From JAGQYH01 sp041393015 (GTDB taxonomy: Bacteria; Bacteroidota; Bacteroidia; Chitinophagales; JADIYW01), in NCBI GenBank assembly GCA_041393015.1, contig JAWKKV010000001.1, positions 682,001-746,000 on the forward strand: a stretch of 64,000 bases of DNA, in the 5' to 3' direction. The notes under the pieces were generated by a model. That model was not told the origin of the DNA, did not search any database, and saw only the letters and a list, made by a program, of their open reading frames with translations. The stretch's first letter is position 1; every line of letters starts with the position of its first letter. A program made the position numbers and the translations under genes. Positions 8,684-15,917 of the stretch are shown here, piece after piece.

Positions 8684-8755
8684 TTACACCAAACCAACCT
8701 CGTTGGAAATTCTGCAACAACAGCAGCAAATTGGTGTATGATTGTATTTTCTCAT
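8684..8755 (-). CDS. Cysteine-rich leader peptide (attenuation peptide)
   Basis: A 23-codon open frame beginning MRKYNHTPICCCCC: codons 10-14 are five consecutive Cys codons (TGC TGC TGT TGT TGC, plus-strand 8714-8728). It ends with TAA at 8684, 30 bases before the stem of an intrinsic terminator that precedes a sulfite-reduction operon. A run of codons for the pathway end product followed by a terminator is the classical layout of ribosome-mediated attenuation (as in trp, his and leu leaders). Model (inference): with little Cys-tRNA the ribosome stalls on the Cys run, the terminator fails to form and the operon is expressed. Segments ACACCAA and TTGGTGT flank the Cys codons and can pair, and CCAAC/GTTGG forms a smaller hairpin inside. 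Confidence 0.85.
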   Translation of the reverse strand: MRKYNHTPICCCCCRISNEVGLV

Positions 8756-8791
8756 TGTTGCGGTAAAACTATATTTCATTTCAATATAAAC

Positions 8792-8818
8792 CAAATGAAT
8801 ATTAAAATAAAATTGCAA
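8792..8818 (-). promoter_or_regulatory. Possible promoter of the sulfite-reduction operon
   Basis: On the minus strand TTG (8818-8816) is followed after 16 bases by TTCATTTG (8799-8792), one mismatch from the Bacteroidota -7 box TAnnTTTG. Transcription would begin near 8785, about 30 bases before the leader peptide ATG. The match is imperfect and the spacer is short. Confidence 0.3.
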
Positions 8819-9015
8819 TTAATATTTTATTAAAGCAAGCCTCTATTTTAAAACATGCTAAAAGCACCATGTTTAAAGGGGTTTAAACAGCCAAGCACAA
8901 CTTAAAAAAATGTTGTTCAGTTAAATAATTGCAAATCACAACTAATTGAAGGGGGTATTAAAAAAAAATTTAAAAAAAATATTGATAGCTATTGACATCT
9001 TAGTTTGTTTGGTAT

Positions 9016-9164
9016 ACATTTAAATCAATAACGAAACATGCTTAAAAGCAAGCCACTGAATCGACAATTATTTTAAAAAAACACCAAAAAAAGGTATTCA
9101 AGATTTAGGGGTTTTTATGTTTCGTTTAAGCTGCGGCGAAGTCAAATTCAAGGCAGCTTTTTTT
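9016..9164 (+). ncRNA. Possible stand-alone structured small RNA
   Basis: The + strand between the sulfite operon and oxyR has no + gene for 1.6 kb but ends in an intrinsic terminator (9128-9164). Upstream, AACGAAACAT (9030-9039) and ATGTTTCGTT (9117-9126) form a perfect 10-bp stem closing a ~77-base loop. Within it, AAAAAC-ACC can pair with GGGGTTTTT next to the closing stem. A promoter-like TTGACATC/TTAGTTTG stretch lies at 8992-9008. The layout resembles a free small regulatory RNA; a 6S-like RNA is one possibility, but I cannot match it to a family by eye. The 5' end is a guess. Confidence 0.4.
9128..9164 (+). terminator. Intrinsic terminator of the possible small RNA
   Basis: AAGCTGC (9128-9134) pairs with GCAGCTT (9153-9159), followed by seven T. 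It acts only on + strand transcription and no annotated + gene precedes it. Confidence 0.65.
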
Positions 9165-9183
9165 ATGCCCATACATCATTCAA

Positions 9184-10119
9184 CTATTTCCACTCTACCA
9201 AATGCCCTCTATTTTTATCTTTAACTTCTTGAGGTAATTCAGTTAGTATAACTTCCTTAATTCTATGCAACATGTTTCGTTTTGCCGCTTTTTTAGCAAA
9301 AACCAAGCTTACTTCTCTTAAAGGCATGGGCTCAACAAAATGCTTTATCCTTCTAATTTCTTTTGAAGGAAGTTCTAATGCTGCCAATTCCGGCAATAAA
9401 GTATAACCTCCTTCAACATCTACCATCTTTTTTAAAGTCTCAATAGAACCACTTTCATAGCGCAAATTACTCAAGGGTTGTTCACTTCTATTTTTACATA
9501 GATTAATTACTTGATCTCTAAAACAATTGCCTTTCGTCAACATCCACAAGTCGGCAGACAGTAATTGCTCAGGTAATATATTTTCTTGCTTGGCAAAGGC
9601 ATGTTTTGGATTTACATAAAGCAAGATCTCTTCATAAAATAATGGATCTTCAACTATGTTTGGCATATGAAGTGGTGTAGCTAAAATAGCCGCATCCAAT
9701 AAATCCTTCTGCAGCAATTCAATAATCTCTTCTGTTTTTAATTCCTTTATCTCCAAATTGATATCAGGAAATTTTTTGGAGAATGGACCTAAGAAATAAG
9801 GCAATAAATAAGGCGCTATGGTTGGTATAACGCCTATTTGCAAATTGCCTCCTATATTTTGTTTGTATTCCTTTATAGAATCCTGAATTTGTTTTGCTTC
9901 CCGCAGAACAATTCGCGACTGTTCTATAATTGTTTTCCCAATTTTTGTGGGCACAATTGGATTCTTACTTCTATCAAACAAAACAACACCTAGGTCTATT
10001 TCTAGTTTCTTTACTTGCATACTTAGTGTTGGTTGTGTCACCATACACTTTTCTGCAGCATTGCTGAAATTCTGATAGGTATCAACGGCAATAATATATT
10101 CTAATTGGGATAAAGTCAT
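9184..10119 (-). CDS. oxyR: Hydrogen-peroxide-sensing LysR-type regulator OxyR
   Basis: 311 residues. N-terminal LysR winged helix-turn-helix (MTLSQLEYIIAVDTYQNFSN, then AAEKCMVTQPTLSMQVKKLE) and a C-terminal effector domain. The two redox cysteines of OxyR are conserved in spacing and numbering: C199 in KGNCFRDQ and C208 in NLCKN, which form a disulfide on peroxide exposure in characterised OxyR. It lies in the same block as ahpC and an ahpD-like gene, the usual OxyR targets. It begins directly after the stop of an upstream lipoprotein gene (no gap), so both are probably one transcript. Confidence 0.92.
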   Translation of the reverse strand: MTLSQLEYIIAVDTYQNFSNAAEKCMVTQPTLSMQVKKLEIDLGVVLFDRSKNPIVPTKIGKTIIEQSRIVLREAKQIQDSIKEYKQNIGGNLQIGVIPTIAPYLLPYFLGPFSKKFPDINLEIKELKTEEIIELLQKDLLDAAILATPLHMPNIVEDPLFYEEILLYVNPKHAFAKQENILPEQLLSADLWMLTKGNCFRDQVINLCKNRSEQPLSNLRYESGSIETLKKMVDVEGGYTLLPELAALELPSKEIRRIKHFVEPMPLREVSLVFAKKAAKRNMLHRIKEVILTELPQEVKDKNRGHLVEWK

Positions 10120-10695
10120 TTAGTACCTTGGGCAAATGGTGTAAGTTGAAGTAAATGTATTAGTGCCTGACCCACCAATTTCTCTAAATGTGCCTGATGT
10201 TGCTGCGCTTACGAAAGCAAGCCTAGTTGATGTAAACCCTCCTTGACTGCTAGTGGTATAAACATCAAACTCATTTATTGTAGTTTCCCAATCTAAAAAC
10301 GTATAATGATCCTTCAACGCACCATCTTCATAAATGTAAAAATTCACTGTTCCATTAAAGGGTATTTCCGTAAAAGTATAAGTGTCCTCAGCTAAAGTTT
10401 CATTTTCAATTGTAACATCAAACCGTAAACTATCGCCTGTAACGAGATCCTTCCAACCCATATACATTGAAACAGCATCTATGCCACTTCCCTCTGTATC
10501 TGAAGCATGTGAATAAGCACTGCTACTTTCTGTATAAGTAAATGTGCCTACGCCATCTATCACTAAATTTAAAGTAGCTTGTTGTCCACTGTTACATTTA
10601 TCGCTTTGAAAATCGAAGCTTGCCCCTCCATCATCACCACAGTTAGTAAGGCTAAATAATAATACAAATAGGGCAAGAGATTTAATTTTCTTCAT
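10120..10695 (-). CDS. Hypothetical lipoprotein cotranscribed with oxyR
   Basis: 191 residues. Signal sequence MKKIKSLALFVLLFSLTNC with a lipobox Cys at 19, so the mature protein is lipid-anchored. The mature part is rich in Thr, Ser, Gly and aromatic residues in alternating pattern, suggesting a beta-sandwich; a pair of distant cysteines (near 33 and 188) could form a disulfide. I recognise no family. It is divergent from ahpC across a 94-base region that must hold both promoters, and directly precedes oxyR. Confidence 0.6.
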   Translation of the reverse strand: MKKIKSLALFVLLFSLTNCGDDGGASFDFQSDKCNSGQQATLNLVIDGVGTFTYTESSSAYSHASDTEGSGIDAVSMYMGWKDLVTGDSLRFDVTIENETLAEDTYTFTEIPFNGTVNFYIYEDGALKDHYTFLDWETTINEFDVYTTSSQGGFTSTRLAFVSAATSGTFREIGGSGTNTFTSTYTICPRY

Positions 10696-10789
10696 GATAG
10701 TTTTCTCTTATGTCAATATAGATATAATCGATTTTAATTATAGGGATAAATGTAGGATATTCGCGGCATAATTAAAAATTAAAGTAAAA

Positions 10790-11347
10790 ATGGAAACAAC
10801 AAGAAAAGGAATTATTGGAGTAGGAGAAAAATTTCCTGCATTTTCAAAATCAGCTACAGTATCAATTGAAAAAGGAAAAGAGTTTGATACGGTAACTAAT
10901 GAAGATCATATAAAAGAAGGCAAATGGATGGTAATGTTTTGGTATCCGAAAGATTTTACTTTCGTATGCCCAACTGAAATTGCTGAGTTTAACAACAATC
11001 ATGGTGAGTTTAGAGACAGAGATGCTATCTTATATGGTGCTTCCACTGACACTGAATTCGTACACTTAGCTTGGAGAAATGATCACGATGACCTTAGAGA
11101 TCTAAAATTTCCATTAATTGCTGATACTTCTAAAAGCTTAGGAGAAGATTTAGGAATTTTAGAAGCTAATGAAAAAATTGCTTACAGAGCAACTTTCATT
11201 GTAGATCCTCAAGGAATTATCAGATGGGTGAGTGTATATGACTTAAGCGTTGGAAGAAATGTAGAAGAAGTATTAAGAGTTTTAGATGCACTTCAAACAG
11301 ATGAACTTTGCCCATGTAACTGGGAGAAAGGTCAAGATACACTATAG
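10790..11347 (+). CDS. ahpC: Alkyl hydroperoxide reductase, 2-Cys peroxiredoxin
   Basis: 185 residues. Peroxidatic cysteine in DFTFVCPTEIAEF (near residue 61) and C-terminal resolving cysteine in ELCPCNW (near 173). The C-terminal GQDTL end fits the AhpC/Prx1 group, in between the AhpF-dependent type and the AhpD-linked type. It reduces hydrogen peroxide and organic peroxides in the cytoplasm. An AhpD-like gene follows after a terminator and oxyR lies upstream on the other strand, so peroxide control by OxyR is likely. Confidence 0.93.
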   Translation: METTRKGIIGVGEKFPAFSKSATVSIEKGKEFDTVTNEDHIKEGKWMVMFWYPKDFTFVCPTEIAEFNNNHGEFRDRDAILYGASTDTEFVHLAWRNDHDDLRDLKFPLIADTSKSLGEDLGILEANEKIAYRATFIVDPQGIIRWVSVYDLSVGRNVEEVLRVLDALQTDELCPCNWEKGQDTL

Positions 11348-11390
11348 TAATTTGAAAGTGTTTAAAAAACACAAAACATTTTAATTTATT

Positions 11391-11418
11391 GGGCTGCTCA
11401 TTTGAGTAGCCCTTTTTT
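11391..11418 (+). terminator. Terminator between ahpC and the AhpD-like gene
   Basis: GGGCTGCTC (11391-11399) pairs with GAGTAGCCC (11404-11412) through one G-T pair, with ATTT as loop, followed by six T. It separates the two peroxide genes; partial read-through could set their ratio, since the next ATG is only 17 bases further. Confidence 0.85.
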
Positions 11419-11434
11419 AAAAAAAGTAAATATC

Positions 11435-12007
11435 ATGGAAGAAACATTACAAGATCTTTTAAACGATCTAAAACTTAATAACGATCAAAAAAGCACGGCT
11501 TTAAATCAATTGGTTGCATCAGAAAGCAAATACATCAGAGACTTACGAATGAATTTAAAAAGCATTTACAAATCAAAAGTGCTTTCAGAAAAAGAAGTGG
11601 CTCTTTTGGCTTTAGCCATTGCTACCAATAATAAAAATGCCAATCTTTCATTCGCCTATAATGAGCATGCGAAAGAGTTTGGTGCTACTGCTGAAGAAAC
11701 CGCTGAGGCCATTGCTTGTGCCTCATTGCTAAGTGCCAATAATGTTTTGTATCGTTTTCGTCATTTCGTTAATAAAGAAAGTTATGAAACCATGAGAGCC
11801 GGTATTCGAATGAATATTATGATGACGCCCGTTACAGGAAAAGAATTTTTTGAATTGATGAGTTTAGCAGTATCGTCTGTAAATGGCTGCGAAATGTGTG
11901 TAAAATCTCACGAAGCATCTGTGTTAGAAGCCGGAGGAAGCGAAGAAAGAATTTGGGATGCCGTAAAAATTGCCAGCGTAGTTACCAGTGCGGATAGAGT
12001 GATTTAG
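11435..12007 (+). CDS. Carboxymuconolactone decarboxylase family protein, AhpD-like
   Basis: 190 residues from the ATG at 11435; an upstream in-frame TTG at 11402 lies inside a terminator hairpin and is unlikely as a start. The redox motif is NGCEMCVKSHE (CxxC followed by H four residues on), the AhpD signature. AhpD-type proteins recycle oxidised AhpC using small thiols or lipoyl groups, and the gene directly follows ahpC. It is all-helical by appearance, cytoplasmic. Confidence 0.88.
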   Translation: MEETLQDLLNDLKLNNDQKSTALNQLVASESKYIRDLRMNLKSIYKSKVLSEKEVALLALAIATNNKNANLSFAYNEHAKEFGATAEETAEAIACASLLSANNVLYRFRHFVNKESYETMRAGIRMNIMMTPVTGKEFFELMSLAVSSVNGCEMCVKSHEASVLEAGGSEERIWDAVKIASVVTSADRVI

Positions 12008-12246
12008 TATCTGGTAAGTTAAATTTTCAATGGACAATTATCAAACTCAATTTTTAAGTTGGGTTATAATGGCTGTTGGTGAAAAAATTAGAATGTCATA
12101 TTTTATAAAACTCTAACACATCTAATATTCATAATTATAATTGAATGTGAATGGAATAAAAACAATATGCTCCCTTAACACTTCATTCTTAATCCTTTTA
12201 CTTTATCCTTGATTTTGTATTTTCATATCGAACAAAATTGATATGA

Positions 12247-12732
12247 ATGTCAAGAATAAAATTGTTGTGCGATGCCTTAGATAATCAACGTGGACTTACC
12301 AAATGGTATTTGAAAAAAATACCACAAGAAATGTTAGCCGAACGTATTGAAGCCAATGGTGTAAAGTTAAATTCTCCGTTATGGCTGGTGTCGCATCTCA
12401 TTTGGACGGATTATTCCATTGGCTTATTTCCATTAGGCTTTAAAGACAAACAACCCGAATGGCTCAATGGTGTAGGCTTTAAAAGCTCCGGCGAAATGCC
12501 AGAAAATGCACCAAACACTCAAGCCATCCTCGACCTTTTCGATAGCAGTCATCAGTTAAAATTAGACTTCTTTCAAACCTTAGACGAAGCTATTTTAGAT
12601 GAACCATATGCGGTTGAATGGCTTGGCTTTAAAAACAACTATTACGCTTTACTTCACCTATTGCGACATGAAGGTGTTCACACCGGCGGAATAGCTACTT
12701 TTTGCAAACTCAAAGGCATTAAAACGGTATGA
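12247..12732 (+). CDS. DinB-like four-helix metal-binding protein
   Basis: 161 residues. The DinB superfamily His triad is visible: H50 in LVSHLIW, and H141 and H145 in LRHEGVHTGG. Such proteins bind one Ni or Zn ion; many transfer thiols or are damage-inducible but the reaction here is unknown. The start is the ATG at 12247; a nearby ATG at 12243 is in another frame. Upstream 12008-12246 has no other gene. Confidence 0.75.
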   Translation: MSRIKLLCDALDNQRGLTKWYLKKIPQEMLAERIEANGVKLNSPLWLVSHLIWTDYSIGLFPLGFKDKQPEWLNGVGFKSSGEMPENAPNTQAILDLFDSSHQLKLDFFQTLDEAILDEPYAVEWLGFKNNYYALLHLLRHEGVHTGGIATFCKLKGIKTV

Positions 12733-12769
12733 CGGTTGAGCAATATTTTGTCTAAATGACAATAAAATG

Positions 12770-13135
12770 CTACAAATACTTCCACCAAGCGAAGGCTTTT
12801 CTTTCTTTTAGATAGTTCATATTACCATCATTTTGATAGGCTTCTTTTTCAAATGGAATCAGCATATATGCTTTGTGATGGTTTTTATATTTGATAAGAT
12901 TAATCAAATAAAATACGAGATACAAAATCCATTGACCAACAAAAAGCAGTTCTAATTGTTGCTTAAAATGTATTTTCTCATGGTTGATCAAACGACTGCT
13001 TTCCGCCAATTCTTTTTCTCTTAAAACGATAAAAATAAAAATACTTTGTGCCGCAAAAATTTCATCATTCCCTTGAATTCGATAGGCCATAGAAGCGACC
13101 CATTTCATCCACCAATGACTTACCACCACAATCAT
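12770..13135 (-). CDS. Small membrane protein with HExxH motif
   Basis: About 121 residues from the ATG at 13135 (frame open to 13162, nine residues further). It contains NHEKIHFKQQLELL, an HExxH pattern at the end of a helix, a transmembrane segment (FVGQWILYLVFYLINLI), and FEKEAY about 40 residues after the motif, whose Glu could be a third ligand. I remember similar short proteins in Flavobacteria without an assigned function. A minimal membrane metallopeptidase is possible, but the protein is very short for that. Confidence 0.55.
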   Translation of the reverse strand: MIVVVSHWWMKWVASMAYRIQGNDEIFAAQSIFIFIVLREKELAESSRLINHEKIHFKQQLELLFVGQWILYLVFYLINLIKYKNHHKAYMLIPFEKEAYQNDGNMNYLKERKAFAWWKYL

Positions 13136-13209
13136 AAATTCTGTTTTGCTTATTAAAAACAAACTTTATACCAATTTACAGAACGATGTAATATTATAAT
13201 CATCAAAAA

Positions 13210-14730
13210 TTGTCGTTAAAATTCTCAAAGCTTTGTATTATTACAATACACGATAATTTTTTAAATACTATTCCATTGAAAAGAAAAGCATCCTTTTTTA
13301 CCGATATCCATTTACATGCAACCATTAAGCCCGCTAACTCAGGTCACCCAAAACCGGAATATAATTTATGGGAAGATTTTAACCATGTAGAGCCACAATT
13401 TAGCACTACTCGTTTTGCCTCTAGAAACTCTATGGAGATTGCGAAATTCTCACAAACCAACCTTTATAAATTAGCCGAAGGTAATGTTAGAGTTTTCTTT
13501 AACTCGCTTTACCCAATTGAAGAAGGATTTATCAATATTAGAAATTTACCTAAAATTTTAACGCGAAATAAAGTCCAGTTGGAATTGATGGCATTGATTA
13601 CCGGTATGCATCCCAAAAGGATTGAATACTTAAGAAAGAACAACAACTATTTTAAATTATTACACGAAGAATATGAATATTTGGTAGCCAATCAAGGCAC
13701 ATCTCCCGATGGAAAATACACCCATACCATTGCCAAAAACTTCTCCCATCTTCAAACTATTTTAAAGGAGAAAAACTCACTCGCTTCTATTATTACCATT
13801 GAAGGCGGACATGTGCTTTTTGATAAAAAAATGCTTTCGGGAAAATTGTCAAAACCGGAAATGAAAGCGGGTTTGATGAAAAATATTGAGACCTTAAAAT
13901 CTTGGGAACATCCTCCATTTATGATCAATTTAGCGCACCATTTTTACAATCAGCTAAGTGGTCATTCCGGGAGCTTTTTTAAACTTGAAATTGCCGAAGG
14001 TCTATTGAATCAAAAGAAAGGCATGGACTTGGGCTTGCAAGGTTTAGGTATTAAAGCTCTAAAAGAAATGCTGAGCGATAGAAATGGGAAACGAATCCAT
14101 ATTGACACCAAACACATGAGTATAAAAGCTCGAATTGAATACTACAATTGGATCAAAAGTTACAACTATTTAAGCTCCAAAAACAACATACCTATCATTA
14201 GTAGCCATACCGGTGTTAACGCGTATAAAACCATGTCTGGCTCTATAAGAGGAAAAGATAATTCTTCAAAAATTAAGGAAGGGTATTTCTTTAGATGGAG
14301 TTTAAATATTTCTGATGAAGAGATTTTAATCATTCATAAAAGCAAGGGTTTGATGGGCATTATGATTGATAAAACGAAGTTAGGTGGCGGCAAATTCTTT
14401 GCTTCTTTAACCAAAATGAAATCGGACCAAGAAATTAAGAACGCTTACTTAAAAGTCATTTGGGATAATATTTTTCACGTCGTAAATGTCGTGGGCGATA
14501 AATCCGGTTGGGATATTATTAGTATTGGAAGTGATTACGATGGTGCCATTTCGCACGTAGATTTCTACGAAAGTGCGGCTAAAATGCCTAACCTTTATGA
14601 TGACTTAAGAGAATATTTAGAAGAAACCAAATATTACAAAGAGTTGTGGCATGGCTACGAACCTACTGAAATCGTCAACAAAATCTTCCAAACCAACACT
14701 ATGGATTTTTGTGAGATGTATTTTGTGTGA
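13210..14730 (+). CDS. Peptidase M19 / renal dipeptidase family amidohydrolase
   Basis: 506 residues from a TTG; no ATG occurs before residue 75 and the metal motif near residue 34 must be inside, so a TTG start is needed. Family features: DIHLH (H34, H36) near the start, TIEGGHV with the bridging Glu, MINLAHHFYN, IISSHTGVNA and GSDYDG near the C-terminus, all ligands or active-site positions of the dinuclear-zinc membrane dipeptidases. The usual first motif is HxD; here it reads HxH. No signal peptide, so probably cytoplasmic. The last 36 bases of the gene recur 306 bases downstream. Confidence 0.75.
   Translation: MSLKFSKLCIITIHDNFLNTIPLKRKASFFTDIHLHATIKPANSGHPKPEYNLWEDFNHVEPQFSTTRFASRNSMEIAKFSQTNLYKLAEGNVRVFFNSLYPIEEGFINIRNLPKILTRNKVQLELMALITGMHPKRIEYLRKNNNYFKLLHEEYEYLVANQGTSPDGKYTHTIAKNFSHLQTILKEKNSLASIITIEGGHVLFDKKMLSGKLSKPEMKAGLMKNIETLKSWEHPPFMINLAHHFYNQLSGHSGSFFKLEIAEGLLNQKKGMDLGLQGLGIKALKEMLSDRNGKRIHIDTKHMSIKARIEYYNWIKSYNYLSSKNNIPIISSHTGVNAYKTMSGSIRGKDNSSKIKEGYFFRWSLNISDEEILIIHKSKGLMGIMIDKTKLGGGKFFASLTKMKSDQEIKNAYLKVIWDNIFHVVNVVGDKSGWDIISIGSDYDGAISHVDFYESAAKMPNLYDDLREYLEETKYYKELWHGYEPTEIVNKIFQTNTMDFCEMYFV
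14689..14724 (+). repeat. Direct repeat, copy 1 (end of the M19 gene)
   Basis: Thirty-six bases inside the 3' end of the dipeptidase gene recur at 14995-15030 with two substitutions. See the finding on the inserted segment. Confidence 0.85.
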
Positions 14731-14767
14731 TGGATGTAAGATTTAAGACGTAAGACATTAGACTATT

Positions 14768-14807
14768 TTTTGGATCTGTTAGGTTCGCGAACCTAACAGA
14801 TCCAAAA
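14768..14807. repeat. Palindromic repeat, copy 1
   Basis: Perfect 40-bp palindrome with core CTGTTAGGTTCG followed by its complement; outer arm TTTTGGAT. It could also act as a bidirectional terminator for the dipeptidase gene. Confidence 0.9.
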
Positions 14808-14955
14808 CCCGTATGTCTGTGCCTACGGACAAACAATTTTCTTTCGGCAGGACTATATCCGACCTTCGTTTCTGTCATCCCTTCGGGATTTAACTGCTAG
14901 TCCTGAAAGGACGAAATAAATCAAGGTTGGGTACAACCCATCATTTACCCGATCT

Positions 14956-14993
14956 TCCCGACCTGTTAGGTTCGCGAACCTAACAGGTCGGGA
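14956..14993. repeat. Palindromic repeat, copy 2
   Basis: Perfect 38-bp palindrome with the same core as copy 1 but a different outer arm (TCCCGAC). Same core, different compensating arms implies the structure, not only the sequence, is kept. Confidence 0.9.
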
Positions 14994-14994
14994 G

Positions 14995-15030
14995 CAAACC
15001 AATACTATGGATTTTTGCGAGATGTATTTT
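14995..15030 (+). repeat. Direct repeat, copy 2 of the M19 gene end
   Basis: Matches 14689-14724 at 34 of 36 positions, immediately after palindrome copy 2. It is a non-coding remnant. Confidence 0.85.
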
Positions 15031-15221
15031 TTTGACACAAATACCACAAATTTATGTAATCGTTTAGGACAGCTTAAACAGATGTCCTTTATCGTTAATA
15101 TTTTGAATTTTATCGTATGAAACAAACAGGTTGAAAATTATAGCTCCAAATGACATTCGATAATTCTTTAAATGACTTATTAAAAACTTGAAGTAGTGCG
15201 AACAAGATAAGTTTCTTTTAA

Positions 15222-15704
15222 TCAACTAAAAAAGTAGAATATAACGGTAATTATTATTGCTAATAGCCATATAATTTTTAATGATTGATTATGTTTTCTA
15301 ATTAAATTATGATTTTTCTTATCTGAGTTAAAAAATGGAAATGGCAGCATAACATAATGGCAAAAAATAAATTGGTCAAAAAACTTGACCTTATTATCTG
15401 AGAAAAAGGAATCTAATGAGTTAACATCATTATATTTCTTAATGTATTTTTCAATTAGAATTTGCTCTCTAATTGACTCCAATTTTGAAAAGAATGATGA
15501 AATAATGAAAGTGAATATTATTGGAATAGATAACCAAATTAGGATAAACTCATTTATATGTAACACTTTAAAAATAAAAAATATAGTGCCAATTGCCACC
15601 CCAATAAAAAGAATAAGAAGCCAAGTATATAATATGAAATAAAACAAATGCTTATTTAACCACTTCTGAAAAACCGAATTCTTTTTTTTGTAAAAAAACA
15701 TCAT
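15222..15704 (-). CDS. Hypothetical membrane protein
   Basis: 160 residues with about three hydrophobic segments (near 20-45, 52-72 and 140-160) and a basic N-terminus. Very rich in Phe, Ile and Lys, and its AT content looks higher than that of neighbouring genes, which hints at transfer or weak selection. It lies between repeat-bearing intergenic regions. I recognise no family; the central DNKVKFFDQFIFCHY stretch has no known motif. Confidence 0.5.
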   Translation of the reverse strand: MMFFYKKKNSVFQKWLNKHLFYFILYTWLLILFIGVAIGTIFFIFKVLHINEFILIWLSIPIIFTFIISSFFSKLESIREQILIEKYIKKYNDVNSLDSFFSDNKVKFFDQFIFCHYVMLPFPFFNSDKKNHNLIRKHNQSLKIIWLLAIIITVIFYFFS

Positions 15705-15873
15705 ATTTAATAACCTATTTTGATGTCACTTTTAAAGTAGCAATAAACGCTAATTGAAACACTTTTTTAAAGATAAAAATTATTGAACGTCACTCGTGCA
15801 TTAAAAAATCTTACCCGTTGAAACTTCAACATTTTATTTTATTGTTTTTTGTCAACTGCCAATTGCCATTTTG

Positions 15874-15903
15874 CACCAGTTAGGTTCGCAAACCTAACAG
15901 GTG
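15874..15903. repeat. Palindromic repeat, copy 3 (degenerate)
   Basis: CACC-GTTAGGTT / AACCTAAC-GGTG arms around CGCA, with one mismatch. Same core as the copies at 14768 and 14956. It lies 15 bases after the stop of the IcmF gene and may help end its transcript. Confidence 0.8.
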
Positions 15904-15917
15904 TGGCAAATCTTACC

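Larger units (their letters stand above)
14731..15221. other. Mosaic intergenic region without a gene
   Basis: About 490 bases. It holds two long palindromes (14768-14807, 14956-14993), a series of short hairpins between them (ATCCC/GGGAT near 14878, GTCC/GGAC near 14903) and a second copy of the preceding gene's 3' end. The frame of 90 codons on the minus strand here (14853-15125) runs across palindromes and has no family features, so I do not call it a gene. Confidence 0.7.

Noticed and set aside
14853..15125. 90-codon minus-strand frame
   Set aside because: It runs through two palindromic structures and the duplicated gene end and has no signal or domain features; it resembles spurious frames in dispersed repeats.
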